Source of the DNA: Saprospiraceae bacterium UBA7328
Lineage (GTDB): Bacteria; Bacteroidota; Bacteroidia; Chitinophagales; Saprospiraceae
NCBI GenBank assembly: GCA_002471345.1
Contig: DKPS01000051.1
Location: 20,984 to 84,983, forward strand
Length of the DNA: 64,000 nucleotides
Reading direction: 5' to 3'
Numbering within the stretch: position 1 is the stretch's first letter; each line of letters starts with the position of its first letter. Under the pieces are notes generated by a model, which searched no databases, was not told where the DNA came from, and was given only the letters and a program-made list of their open reading frames with translations. Shown here piece after piece: positions 47,500 through 55,733 of this stretch. A program made the position numbers and the translations under genes.

Positions 47500-48437
47500 A
47501 AGGAGTTGTCATTAAATCTACTGGAAGTTGGTATGATGTTGCTCTTGTGGAAACAAAAGAGGTGATTGCATGCAGAATCAAAGGGAAATTCAGACTGGAT
47601 GGAATGAAACTAACAAATCCAGTTGCTGTAGGGGATGAAGTGATGATAGAGCAGGTTTCTAATGATTATCAAATCAAAGAGATCCTTCCTAGGAAAAATT
47701 ACGTCGTGAGACAATCTCCACGTAAAAAGCATTCTCTCCACATATTAGCTAGTAATGTTGATCAGGTTCTACTCATAGTGAGTATTGCTTCTCCTAAGCT
47801 TAAGCAAGGCTTTATAGATCGATTTCTTCTAATGACAGAACCTTATGATATTCCCGTAATCATAGTCTTCAATAAGTTTGACATTTATCATATGGAAGAT
47901 ATTGGAGTATATGAATATTTGAAAGAGATGTATGAGTCCATCGGTTATGAAGTCTGTTGCACTTCCGCAATTGAGAAAAAAGGTCTTGGATTTATTACAA
48001 AAAGAATAACCGATAAAACGACACTTGTAGCGGGACAGTCTGGAGTTGGGAAATCTTCATTGGTGAATGCTTTGGATATAGGAGTATCACTTCGGACACA
48101 TGAAATTTCTGATTATACTGGTAAAGGACAGCATACCACGACTTTTGCTGAAATGTTTGAAATAAAAATAGGAGGTCAATTGATCGATACACCAGGAATA
48201 AAGAATTTGTCTTTTAATCATCTTGACATCATGGATGTTGCTCATAATTTTAGAGAATTTTTTGCTGTAGCTAAAGAATGCAAGTACAATGATTGTACGC
48301 ATAGAAATGAACCAAAATGTGCCGTTCTTCAAGCTGTAGAAGATGAGAAAATTAGTGATTTAAGATACCAAAACTATATTCAAATTTTACGAGAAATAGA
48401 AGACCAAAATTATTGGGAATTAAATACTGAATTTTAA
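47496..48437 (+). CDS. rsgA: Ribosome biogenesis GTPase RsgA (YjeQ/EngC)
   Basis: 313 residues. It checks maturation of the 30S subunit. Typical features are an N-terminal OB-fold (about 1-70), a circularly permuted GTPase order (NKFD before GQSGVGKSSL), the YTGKGQHTTT switch segment, DTPGIKNL and a C-terminal zinc site (CKYNDCTHRNEPKC). Its ATG overlaps the previous stop (ATGA), so the two are translationally coupled. Confidence 0.96.
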   Translation: MKGVVIKSTGSWYDVALVETKEVIACRIKGKFRLDGMKLTNPVAVGDEVMIEQVSNDYQIKEILPRKNYVVRQSPRKKHSLHILASNVDQVLLIVSIASPKLKQGFIDRFLLMTEPYDIPVIIVFNKFDIYHMEDIGVYEYLKEMYESIGYEVCCTSAIEKKGLGFITKRITDKTTLVAGQSGVGKSSLVNALDIGVSLRTHEISDYTGKGQHTTTFAEMFEIKIGGQLIDTPGIKNLSFNHLDIMDVAHNFREFFAVAKECKYNDCTHRNEPKCAVLQAVEDEKISDLRYQNYIQILREIEDQNYWELNTEF

Positions 48438-48470
48438 GACTTTTGCACCATTCATTAAAAAAGCATTCAA

Positions 48471-48635
48471 TTGTCATATAGCAGTAGACACCGATATACC
48501 AGCAGAAGAGAAAAGAACGAAAGGGCTTTCAGAAATATGAAAGTGGCAGCAATCGTTTTTTCAATTGCTTTGGCATTTTATTTATACTGGAATAGATATA
48601 GCATAATATCCTATCTCGGCACTTACTTTCAATAA
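48471..48635 (+). CDS. Small basic single-pass membrane protein
   Basis: 54 residues from a TTG start at 48471 (32 residues from the ATG at 48537). The first 22 residues are very basic (SRHRYTSRREKNERAFRNMK), and one hydrophobic segment follows (VAAIVFSIALAFYLYW). The arrangement, cytoplasmic basic tail plus one helix, looks like a genuine small membrane protein. It fills the gap between rsgA and the M42 peptidase gene with 27 bases to spare. No family is recognised with certainty. Confidence 0.55.
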   Translation: MSYSSRHRYTSRREKNERAFRNMKVAAIVFSIALAFYLYWNRYSIISYLGTYFQ

Positions 48636-48662
48636 TCCATTTCAAAAGAAACAAAAAACAAC

Positions 48663-49721
48663 ATGTCTTTAGATATTAACTTACTTAAACAAGTAACAGA
48701 ACTTGCAGGAGCACCTGGTTTTGAAAATAGAATTAGAAATTTTATTCAAAAAGAGATTTCTGATTTATGTGATGAACAATATGTAGATGCAATAGGAAAT
48801 CTTATTGCTGTTAAAAAAGGTAAAAGTGATAAGAAAGTCATGGCTGCTGCTCATATGGATGAGATATCATTTATTGTGAGTCATGTAGAGGCTGAAGACG
48901 GGTTCATAAGGTTTCTTCCCTTAGGTGGATTTGATCCTAAAACTCTAGTGGCACAACGGGTTATTATTCATACAGAGAAAGGTGATGTGATGGGAGTTAT
49001 GGGTTGTAAGCCTATTCATGTGATGACCCCTGCAGAAAGGAAAAAAATGCCTGAAATCAGTGATTTTTACATAGATACAGGATATTCCAAAGAAGAAGTG
49101 AATAAAATGGTAGAAGTTGGAGATGCTATTACCAGAGAAAGGGCACTTATCGAAATGGGCGACTGTATTAATAGTAAATCTCTTGATAATAGGATTTCAG
49201 TTTATATTCTTATAGAGGCCCTTAGAGCTCTTAAAGGGAAGAAGATACCTTATGATTTTTATGCTGTTTTCTCAGTACAGGAAGAGGTCGGTTTGAGAGG
49301 GGCTACGACAGCTGCTAGTGGTGTGAACCCTGATTTCGGAATAGTATTGGATGTGACTTTGGCTAATGATATGCCCGGTGCTATGCCTCACGAAAAAGTA
49401 ACTTGTCTGGGAAAAGGTGCAGCTATAAAAGTGCTAGATGGTTCAATAATAAGTGATCAGAGAATGGTAAAGTATCTGAAAGGTCTTTCCAAAAAAGAAG
49501 AGATAAAATATCAAATTGAGCTACTTCCGGCCGGAGGTACTGATGGTGCTGCATTGCAAAGAGCAGGAAGTGGTGGAAGTATCACAGGAGGCATTTCTAT
49601 ACCTTTGAGGTATCTACACCAATCTATTGAGATGGCACATAAGGATGATGTCACGGCGGTAATTGACTTATTAATCTTATCAGTTGAGCATATGGATAAG
49701 TATGATTGGGAGCTTAAATAG
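48663..49721 (+). CDS. M42 family metallopeptidase (glutamyl aminopeptidase/endoglucanase M type)
   Basis: 352 residues. Dinuclear-metal aminopeptidase motifs are present: AAAHMDEISFIV (His64, Asp66), NSKSLDNRISVYILIEAL, FSVQEEVGLRGATTAA with the catalytic Glu pair, and LPAGGTDGAALQRAGSG. Cytosolic, removing N-terminal residues from peptides, which fits the OPT and POT peptide importers elsewhere in the window. Directly followed by the pterin dehydratase gene (18 bases). Confidence 0.93.
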   Translation: MSLDINLLKQVTELAGAPGFENRIRNFIQKEISDLCDEQYVDAIGNLIAVKKGKSDKKVMAAAHMDEISFIVSHVEAEDGFIRFLPLGGFDPKTLVAQRVIIHTEKGDVMGVMGCKPIHVMTPAERKKMPEISDFYIDTGYSKEEVNKMVEVGDAITRERALIEMGDCINSKSLDNRISVYILIEALRALKGKKIPYDFYAVFSVQEEVGLRGATTAASGVNPDFGIVLDVTLANDMPGAMPHEKVTCLGKGAAIKVLDGSIISDQRMVKYLKGLSKKEEIKYQIELLPAGGTDGAALQRAGSGGSITGGISIPLRYLHQSIEMAHKDDVTAVIDLLILSVEHMDKYDWELK

Positions 49722-49739
49722 ATAACTAAACGAAAACCA

Positions 49740-49985
49740 ATGTGGCAAGAAGAAAACAATGCCCTCCACTTAGAATTAAAGTTTAAAGACTTTACTCAAG
49801 CTTGGTCCTTTATGACACAAGTCGCCATTCATGCTGAAAGAATGAATCACCATCCAGAATGGAGTAATGTCTGGAATACTGTAAAAATCAAACTCACCAC
49901 TCACGATGCAGGGAATACCATTACAGATAAGGATAAAAAATTAGCGAAAATTGTAGAGGAAATTTACACTTCGTATAAGGTCTAG
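49740..49985 (+). CDS. 4a-hydroxytetrahydrobiopterin dehydratase (PCD/DCoH)
   Basis: 81 residues. The family signature HHPEWSNVWNTVKIKLTTHD (about 37-56) is intact, with the catalytic histidine pair. It dehydrates the carbinolamine formed by aromatic amino acid hydroxylases; no hydroxylase gene is adjacent. The protein is slightly shorter than the typical 95-105 residues, missing some of the N-terminal strand. Probably co-transcribed with the M42 gene. Confidence 0.9.
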   Translation: MWQEENNALHLELKFKDFTQAWSFMTQVAIHAERMNHHPEWSNVWNTVKIKLTTHDAGNTITDKDKKLAKIVEEIYTSYKV

Positions 49986-50002
49986 TGGGATTTGGTCGAA
50001 AT

Positions 50003-50035
50003 GTGATCGTTAAGTGTCTGTTAAAGCACGATCAC
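50003..50035. promoter_or_regulatory. Inverted repeat upstream of htrA
   Basis: GTGATCGT (50003-50010) and ACGATCAC (50028-50035) are perfect 8-base arms around 17 bases. No U-run follows, so it is either a weak transcript end for the dehydratase or an operator for the protease gene starting about 105 bases on. Confidence 0.35.
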
Positions 50036-50140
50036 TGGAAACAAACGGCTTAATTTAATCGTTACATTTTTCACCATTTGGAAGAAGATTTAATCGTCAT
50101 TCTAATACATTGATTGAGAAAAACTAAAACTACAAAACGG

Positions 50141-51265
50141 ATGAAAGCATTATTGAAATTAGTATTTGCAGGATTTTTAGGCGGTGTGATTGCTGTGGCC
50201 GCTGTCAAATATTTTGATAAAGATGTAATAATCTATGAGGAATCCCCTGCTCCAATATTCCATAGGACTGCGTCAAGTACTGTGGCAACAGCTTTTGACT
50301 TTACAAAGGCCGCAGACATAGCTACACCTGCTGTGGTTCATATTAGTGCAAGTAATAAAGAGTATTCTCAGTACAAAAACAAAAGATATAGTCCTTGGGA
50401 CGACTTCTTTTACAATAGAGATAGAAAAAGACCTCAAGCAGGCACAGGCTCCGGAGTGATTATATCTGAAGATGGATATATAGTTACTAACAATCATGTG
50501 GTTGGGTTTGCAGATAATATCATCGTCTCACTTAGTGATGGTCGAGAAGTAAATGCAAAAAAAATTGGGACTGATCCTGGAAGTGATTTAGCAGTAATAA
50601 AAATAGAGGCGGATGATCTTTCTTATTTAAAATTTGGAAATAGTGATCATGTAAAAGTAGGAGAGTGGGTTGTAGCCGTGGGAAATCCATTTAATTTAGA
50701 ATCTACAGTGACTGCTGGAATTGTAAGTGCAAAAGGAAGAGATTTAGATCTTATCAATCAAGGAAAACAAAATGTAAAGGCCATTGAAGAGTTTATACAA
50801 ACTGACGCAGTAGTGAATCCTGGAAACAGTGGTGGTGCACTTGTGGATACAGATGGTAATTTGATAGGAATTAACACAGCCATTTCATCCCCTACAGGTT
50901 ATTATGCAGGCTATTCTTTTGCGATACCTGGGCAGATTGTAAAAAGAGTTGTTGATGAAATAAAAGAAAATGGAAATATTCAAAGAGCTTTCTTAGGTGT
51001 GACAGTCTCAGAATTAGATCGGAGCAATGATGCTGGTTTAGATGCTGGAGTTTATGTACAGCAGTTTCAAAGAGGAAGTTCAGCTTATTCAGCAGGGATC
51101 AAACAAGGAGATAAAATTGTCAATGTAAATCAGAATAGCATTAACACATTTGACGATTTGCAAGAGGTGTTAAAATTTGCCAAAGTGGGAGATGTATTAG
51201 ATGTAAGTGTCGTTAGAGAAGGCAAAATCAAAAATATTGAAGTAAAACTTCGCAATGGCATTTAA
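50141..51265 (+). CDS. Trypsin-like serine protease of the HtrA/Deg family, single PDZ
   Basis: 374 residues from the ATG at 50141; a TTG at 50114 would add nine basic residues. A hydrophobic N-terminal segment (about 5-22) anchors or exports it. The catalytic triad is His119 (TNNHVV), Asp149 (GSDLAV) and Ser230 (NPGNSGGAL). Only one PDZ domain follows (AFLGVTVSEL to KNIEVKL), so it resembles DegS rather than DegP, which has two. A periplasmic quality-control or regulatory protease. It ends in a strong terminator. Confidence 0.94.
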   Translation: MKALLKLVFAGFLGGVIAVAAVKYFDKDVIIYEESPAPIFHRTASSTVATAFDFTKAADIATPAVVHISASNKEYSQYKNKRYSPWDDFFYNRDRKRPQAGTGSGVIISEDGYIVTNNHVVGFADNIIVSLSDGREVNAKKIGTDPGSDLAVIKIEADDLSYLKFGNSDHVKVGEWVVAVGNPFNLESTVTAGIVSAKGRDLDLINQGKQNVKAIEEFIQTDAVVNPGNSGGALVDTDGNLIGINTAISSPTGYYAGYSFAIPGQIVKRVVDEIKENGNIQRAFLGVTVSELDRSNDAGLDAGVYVQQFQRGSSAYSAGIKQGDKIVNVNQNSINTFDDLQEVLKFAKVGDVLDVSVVREGKIKNIEVKLRNGI

Positions 51266-51322
51266 CATTTGCATTTGTTTTACGTTTTAAGATCAAGTTG
51301 GTTTTTCGTTTTGTTTTGAGGT

Positions 51323-51358
51323 GTCCGCCCCTTTTGATAGGGGCGGACTATTTTTTTG
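51323..51358 (+). terminator. Strong rho-independent terminator after htrA
   Basis: GTCCGCCCC (51323-51331) pairs perfectly with GGGGCGGAC (51340-51348) around an 8-base loop, followed by TATTTTTTT. GC-rich against an AT-rich background. Confidence 0.92.
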
Positions 51359-51362
51359 TCAT

Positions 51363-54300
51363 TTATTGTCTTACTCCTGGTAACCCAGAAGGCATTGTAT
51401 TATCATCAAAGAAGACCGGGGCCTTTTTCATTCTAGGGTAAACTTCATCTAGAGTATTAGCATCATGTAATCTTCCATTTTTCATTACTTGGTAAATTGT
51501 ATTTGTGTTTCTAATATTTTCTAATGGGTTTTCATCCAAAATGACCAAGTCAGCTAACTTTCCCCCTTCTATAGATCCTAGATCTTTAGAAAGACCAAGG
51601 GATTGAGCACCTAATGTAGTTGCCACTCTCAATGCATCATGATTTTTCATATTGTCTCCATGTACAGCCCATAGTTCCCAATGATAACCTAGCCCTTGTA
51701 ATTGGCCATGTGATCCAACTCCTACTAGGCCTCCTGCCTCTACTATATCAGTGCATGTTTCTGAGTGCTTTTTAAAGACATGTTCTTCATCCATAAACCA
51801 TCCAGGCCTTCTTCTAGTCTTGCCATCTAATTCTTTCTTAGGAGTGAAGTGATTTAGTTTTTTATCGTATTGAGGGTTCTCTCTTGAGTAGAAATAATTT
51901 TCTGCCCAAGGTCCTCCATAAGCAACTAGCATAGTAGGAGTAACACACATTTCAGAATGTGCAATTAGATCTACAATGTCTTTGTATATCGGATAGATAG
52001 GAAGAGCGTGTTCATGACCAGGATAACCATCTAGAAGTTGTGTGAAGTTTAATTTAATATCTAATCCTCCTTCAGTTGTAGGCATTAATCCCTGTTCCTT
52101 GGCTGCCTGTATTACCCATTGTCTGTGCTGTCTATTTCCAACTAAATACATTTTTATAGATTTGGTATCATAATACTCAGAGTATTGTTTGAGTACATTT
52201 TTAGTATGATCAAGATCTTTCATTCTGTATGCCCAAAATCCTACACCTGGACCGGTAGAATATATTCTAGGGCCTAAGATTTGACCAGATTCTACCATGT
52301 CTTCATAAGTGAGAACATCAGTTGTAGCTGTTTGTGGATCTCTGGTAGTGGTCACTCCATAGGCTAAATTCGCTGCATAAAGCCATACCTGATTTTTATG
52401 AAGCCCCCAGTTAGGCCACATGTGAGCATGTGTATCTACATAGCCAGGTACAATAGTTTTGCCCTTCATATCCATTACTTTAGCACCTTCTGGGACATCT
52501 AAAGTGCCACTTGGACCAACAGAAATGATTCTATTATTTTTAACAAGAATGTCGCCATTTTCAATGACTTCGTATCCCTTCATAGTTATCACTCTGGCTC
52601 CAGATAGTAAGGCTATGCCTTGAGGAATATCTCTTTTTACTTTTACCACTATTCTGATTTCATCCGCCTTGTACCCTTCCTCTTTTTTATCCTTCTTTTC
52701 CTTTTCGGTGTCATCTTTATCCGAGTCTTCTCCTTTTTCCTTTTTAGCCTTAGCCTCTTCCTTTTTTTTCTTTTTCAATTCTTCTTCAACCTTTTCTGCT
52801 TGATCAAAGTCATAAGTGAAATATGCATTTGCCAAAGTCCAATGTACTAGCTCTCCATCACCAGACCAATGTGGGAATTCTCCTCCCATTTCAGTTAGTT
52901 TTTTAGAAGGGAATGCAGATGACTTGGAATTGGCAACATTGATTGAAGGAACCTCACCACCTGTCATTGGAATTACAACTTCATAAATTTCATTATTGAT
53001 CTTTGCGAAAGCTTTCTTGCCATCAGGGGCAGCTGTAATTATTGAAGCATTAGACGGCTTCTTTTTGGGTTCTGTTTCTGAAGAAATGAGTAAGCAATGC
53101 TGTTCGGTGAATAGAGCAGGGAAGGTGGTTATACCAGAGATCTTCACGTGCTGCTTCTCATCTGTTCCATCCCACTTCATACTGACTAGTCCTTTAGTAT
53201 TATCACTGAAGTAAATTCTTTTCTTTCCTTTTACAAAGTGAGGGTTAGACTTTCCATGCCTATGATCTATTTCGGTCATTGCGCCTCCTGTAGAGGGTAT
53301 CCACATGATCTGTTGAGTATTGCCAAATGAGAAAGGATCAATGGCATCTACATAGTTTTGGGCAGGGCCAGAGAAGAATACTATTTGATTGGTATTACTA
53401 TCCCAAGAAGGGCTCACATAATAGCCTTTGTCTTGGGTAAGTTTTGAACTGCTTCCTCCCTGTGCTCCCACTTTGTATATATGTCCACCATCATCTTCCC
53501 AGCTTACATATACCAGTGATCTGCTATCAGGGCTCCATGTAGGCATCGCCTCGGTGAAATTATTACTTGTTACTCTGCGTGGAGTTCCATCTGGCAATGA
53601 TTGTACATATAACCTATTCAAGGCTGTAAAAGCCAAAGTATTTCCATCTGGAGATGTCTTTGCATCTCTAATCTGAGTGACAGTCATTTCTGGATCATCA
53701 GATATTCTAAAATCAAAATGAACTTTAGGCCCATATCTGATGGTATCATATACCTGATAGCTTACTTCAGAAGCAGAGCCACTTTCTATATCTAATCTGT
53801 TAATCTTTCCTCCATATGAAGCAATGAGATGTTTACTATCAGGAGTAAAGGACATTGCAGGATAGACACCCAATGGAGCGATGGACTCTTGTTCATCTCT
53901 TTGTACTGGATAAGCTAACCATGATTCTTCACCGTTCAGTAAATTTCTCTTTACCAAACCAGTCTCTGCATTATGGCGAGTGCCATAGACCAAATATTTG
54001 CCATTTGGAGAAAGTGTAGGAGCGAATGCAGACCCATATCTATTTGTTCTGGTTTCCACCTCTCCAGTTTCTCTGTCAAAGGTGGCTATTTGGTATTGTG
54101 GCATTTGAGCATTATAGTTCCAAGCTCCTCTTCTTCTAGAAAACCAGACATACCTTTCATCTTTTCCAAAAGCTGGTTCTGAAGCCTTGAGGTTTTCAGG
54201 CTTTTTAATAAGCTGAGCACCACTTCCTCCATCTTTGTGGTACATGTGGAGTTTCCAATTACGGCCTCCTTTAGAAGCTATTAAATATTCACCATCAGGT

Positions 54301-54749
54301 GTCCATTCTACTGATTGATAATGTTGGTCAGAATCTTTAGTGATCTGATTCCATTCTTCTTCGGCTAGGTTAAATGTCCAGATGTTCTCTGAGCCTGATC
54401 TATCGGAAGTAAAAGCCAACATTTTTCCATCTGGACTGAACTTAGGATGAGTCTCATATGACATATCACCTATGATTTTTTGAGCTTGTCCCCCATTAAT
54501 CGACACCATGTAAATATTACCTACCATATCAAAAACTATGTTTTGTCCATCAGGGCTTACATCTACAGAGGTCCATGTTCCTTCATCAGTATTAAGAATG
54601 TATTCTCTTTCCGGTTCTAATGGAAGTTCTTTAGTGGCAAGTTTAACGGTGTCTGTTTGTGTGGAGTCTTTAGTTTCTTGAGCAAATATGGAATTGCTCA
54701 TGGCCAGTATGGTGAGTGTGATTAATAGTTTTTTCATGAATGTTTTCAT
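51363..54749 (-). CDS. Exported amidohydrolase fused to an N-terminal beta-propeller
   Basis: 1128 residues from the ATG at 54749, which opens a signal peptide (MKTFMKKLLITLTILAMSNS); an upstream frame to 54887 gives 46 unlikely residues. The first 600 residues form a TolB/DPP-type propeller with repeated SPDG and WSPDSR motifs. A lysine/glutamate-rich linker (about 650-695) leads to a metal-dependent amidohydrolase with HAH (VDTHAHMWP, about 770) and the C-terminal GSIEGGKLADLVILDENPL. Probably a periplasmic hydrolase of an N-acyl or cyclic amide compound. Confidence 0.92.
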   Translation of the reverse strand: MKTFMKKLLITLTILAMSNSIFAQETKDSTQTDTVKLATKELPLEPEREYILNTDEGTWTSVDVSPDGQNIVFDMVGNIYMVSINGGQAQKIIGDMSYETHPKFSPDGKMLAFTSDRSGSENIWTFNLAEEEWNQITKDSDQHYQSVEWTPDGEYLIASKGGRNWKLHMYHKDGGSGAQLIKKPENLKASEPAFGKDERYVWFSRRRGAWNYNAQMPQYQIATFDRETGEVETRTNRYGSAFAPTLSPNGKYLVYGTRHNAETGLVKRNLLNGEESWLAYPVQRDEQESIAPLGVYPAMSFTPDSKHLIASYGGKINRLDIESGSASEVSYQVYDTIRYGPKVHFDFRISDDPEMTVTQIRDAKTSPDGNTLAFTALNRLYVQSLPDGTPRRVTSNNFTEAMPTWSPDSRSLVYVSWEDDGGHIYKVGAQGGSSSKLTQDKGYYVSPSWDSNTNQIVFFSGPAQNYVDAIDPFSFGNTQQIMWIPSTGGAMTEIDHRHGKSNPHFVKGKKRIYFSDNTKGLVSMKWDGTDEKQHVKISGITTFPALFTEQHCLLISSETEPKKKPSNASIITAAPDGKKAFAKINNEIYEVVIPMTGGEVPSINVANSKSSAFPSKKLTEMGGEFPHWSGDGELVHWTLANAYFTYDFDQAEKVEEELKKKKKEEAKAKKEKGEDSDKDDTEKEKKDKKEEGYKADEIRIVVKVKRDIPQGIALLSGARVITMKGYEVIENGDILVKNNRIISVGPSGTLDVPEGAKVMDMKGKTIVPGYVDTHAHMWPNWGLHKNQVWLYAANLAYGVTTTRDPQTATTDVLTYEDMVESGQILGPRIYSTGPGVGFWAYRMKDLDHTKNVLKQYSEYYDTKSIKMYLVGNRQHRQWVIQAAKEQGLMPTTEGGLDIKLNFTQLLDGYPGHEHALPIYPIYKDIVDLIAHSEMCVTPTMLVAYGGPWAENYFYSRENPQYDKKLNHFTPKKELDGKTRRRPGWFMDEEHVFKKHSETCTDIVEAGGLVGVGSHGQLQGLGYHWELWAVHGDNMKNHDALRVATTLGAQSLGLSKDLGSIEGGKLADLVILDENPLENIRNTNTIYQVMKNGRLHDANTLDEVYPRMKKAPVFFDDNTMPSGLPGVRQ

Positions 54750-54844
54750 TTTGATTGTATAGTGTAGTAAATATATGAGATTAAGGAGGTTTTTTGGAAA
54801 AGAAGAGAATACATTAAGTCTGGATAACTTTTCTTTCTTAGGAA

Positions 54845-54869
54845 AATAGACTTTTGAAAAAAGTCTATT
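54845..54869. promoter_or_regulatory. Inverted repeat between divergent hydrolase genes
   Basis: AATAGACTTTT (54845-54855) and AAAAGTCTATT (54859-54869) are perfect 11-base arms with a 3-base loop. It lies between the amidohydrolase start (54749) and the esterase start (54912), about 43 bases before the latter. It could be an operator shared by both or a 5'UTR hairpin. Confidence 0.45.
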
Positions 54870-54911
54870 GAGATTCACGCCATTCAATTCTATCTACACA
54901 TCTATGTAAAT

Positions 54912-55721
54912 ATGAATTATACACGGCGATCTTTTACTGTTATTTTATTTTTGATTTTCTCATTTCATATGTTCTCTCAATCTTTGGATACTACCATTCA
55001 TATTGAATCGAAAAATTTGGGAGAAATGAGGTCAATTAGGATAGGCCTGCCTAAAGACTACTATGAGTCGGATAAAATTTACTCTGCCATTTATGTCTTA
55101 GATGCTGAGTACAAATATCAGATCTGTAGATCGATGCATCAATTTTTTGAGATTTCGACAAGGATACCAGGTACGATTATGATAGGAATAGAGAATTCTT
55201 CAAAGGAGAATAGAAACCGAGATCTATTGCCATCTAATTTTGGAGGAAGTGATTCTTTATTCAGGGCATATATAGCAACTGAAGTTATTCCTTATATCGA
55301 AAGTCATTATAGAGTAAATGACGACAGAACAATTTTTGGACATTCGCATGGAGGTGTGTTTGCTGTGAACACGCTAATTCAAAGAAGAGAAATGTTCAAA
55401 AGATATATAGCTGCAGATGCCAGTTTTCAAATCATTAATTCCAATTTGCCAGACTCGTTAGTTTTTGACCTATCAGATAAATCTCTCTACACTTGTTCTT
55501 CTGATGGGTTGTATGGTTTTGGAGAAGAAATATCAAGTGATATGCTCACAAATAATATGATATTTCAGAATTATACAGTCCAAAACAGACATACTGACCT
55601 AAGATTTTTCTCAGAGCATATACAAGATGATCATAGCCATTCATTACTCACCGCATTCCATCGAGGATACAGGTGGATTATGGATTGGCCTATTTCAAAG
55701 GAGACTATAAGAGATGATTAA
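54912..55721 (+). CDS. Exported alpha/beta hydrolase, putative esterase (Fes/IroE-like)
   Basis: 269 residues with a signal peptide ending around FSQ (residue 23). The fold shows in SAIYVLDAEYKY, GIENSSKENRNRDLLPS (about 92-108), nucleophile elbow FGHSHGGVF with Ser145, and a likely catalytic histidine in DDHSHSLLTAFHRGY. This is the pattern of the putative-esterase family that includes enterochelin-type esterases; the substrate is unknown. It is flanked by two amidohydrolase genes, one divergent and one convergent. Confidence 0.88.
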   Translation: MNYTRRSFTVILFLIFSFHMFSQSLDTTIHIESKNLGEMRSIRIGLPKDYYESDKIYSAIYVLDAEYKYQICRSMHQFFEISTRIPGTIMIGIENSSKENRNRDLLPSNFGGSDSLFRAYIATEVIPYIESHYRVNDDRTIFGHSHGGVFAVNTLIQRREMFKRYIAADASFQIINSNLPDSLVFDLSDKSLYTCSSDGLYGFGEEISSDMLTNNMIFQNYTVQNRHTDLRFFSEHIQDDHSHSLLTAFHRGYRWIMDWPISKETIRDD

Positions 55722-55733
55722 ATCTCATTCTAC

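Noticed and set aside
52677-52800. Polypyrimidine tract as a repeat element
   Set aside because: It is the reverse strand of a Lys/Glu-rich linker in a coding region, so no separate repeat is needed.
54750-54887. 46-residue N-terminal extension of the propeller-amidohydrolase
   Set aside because: The signal peptide begins at the ATG at 54749; the upstream codons are not signal-like and overlap the divergent regulatory region.
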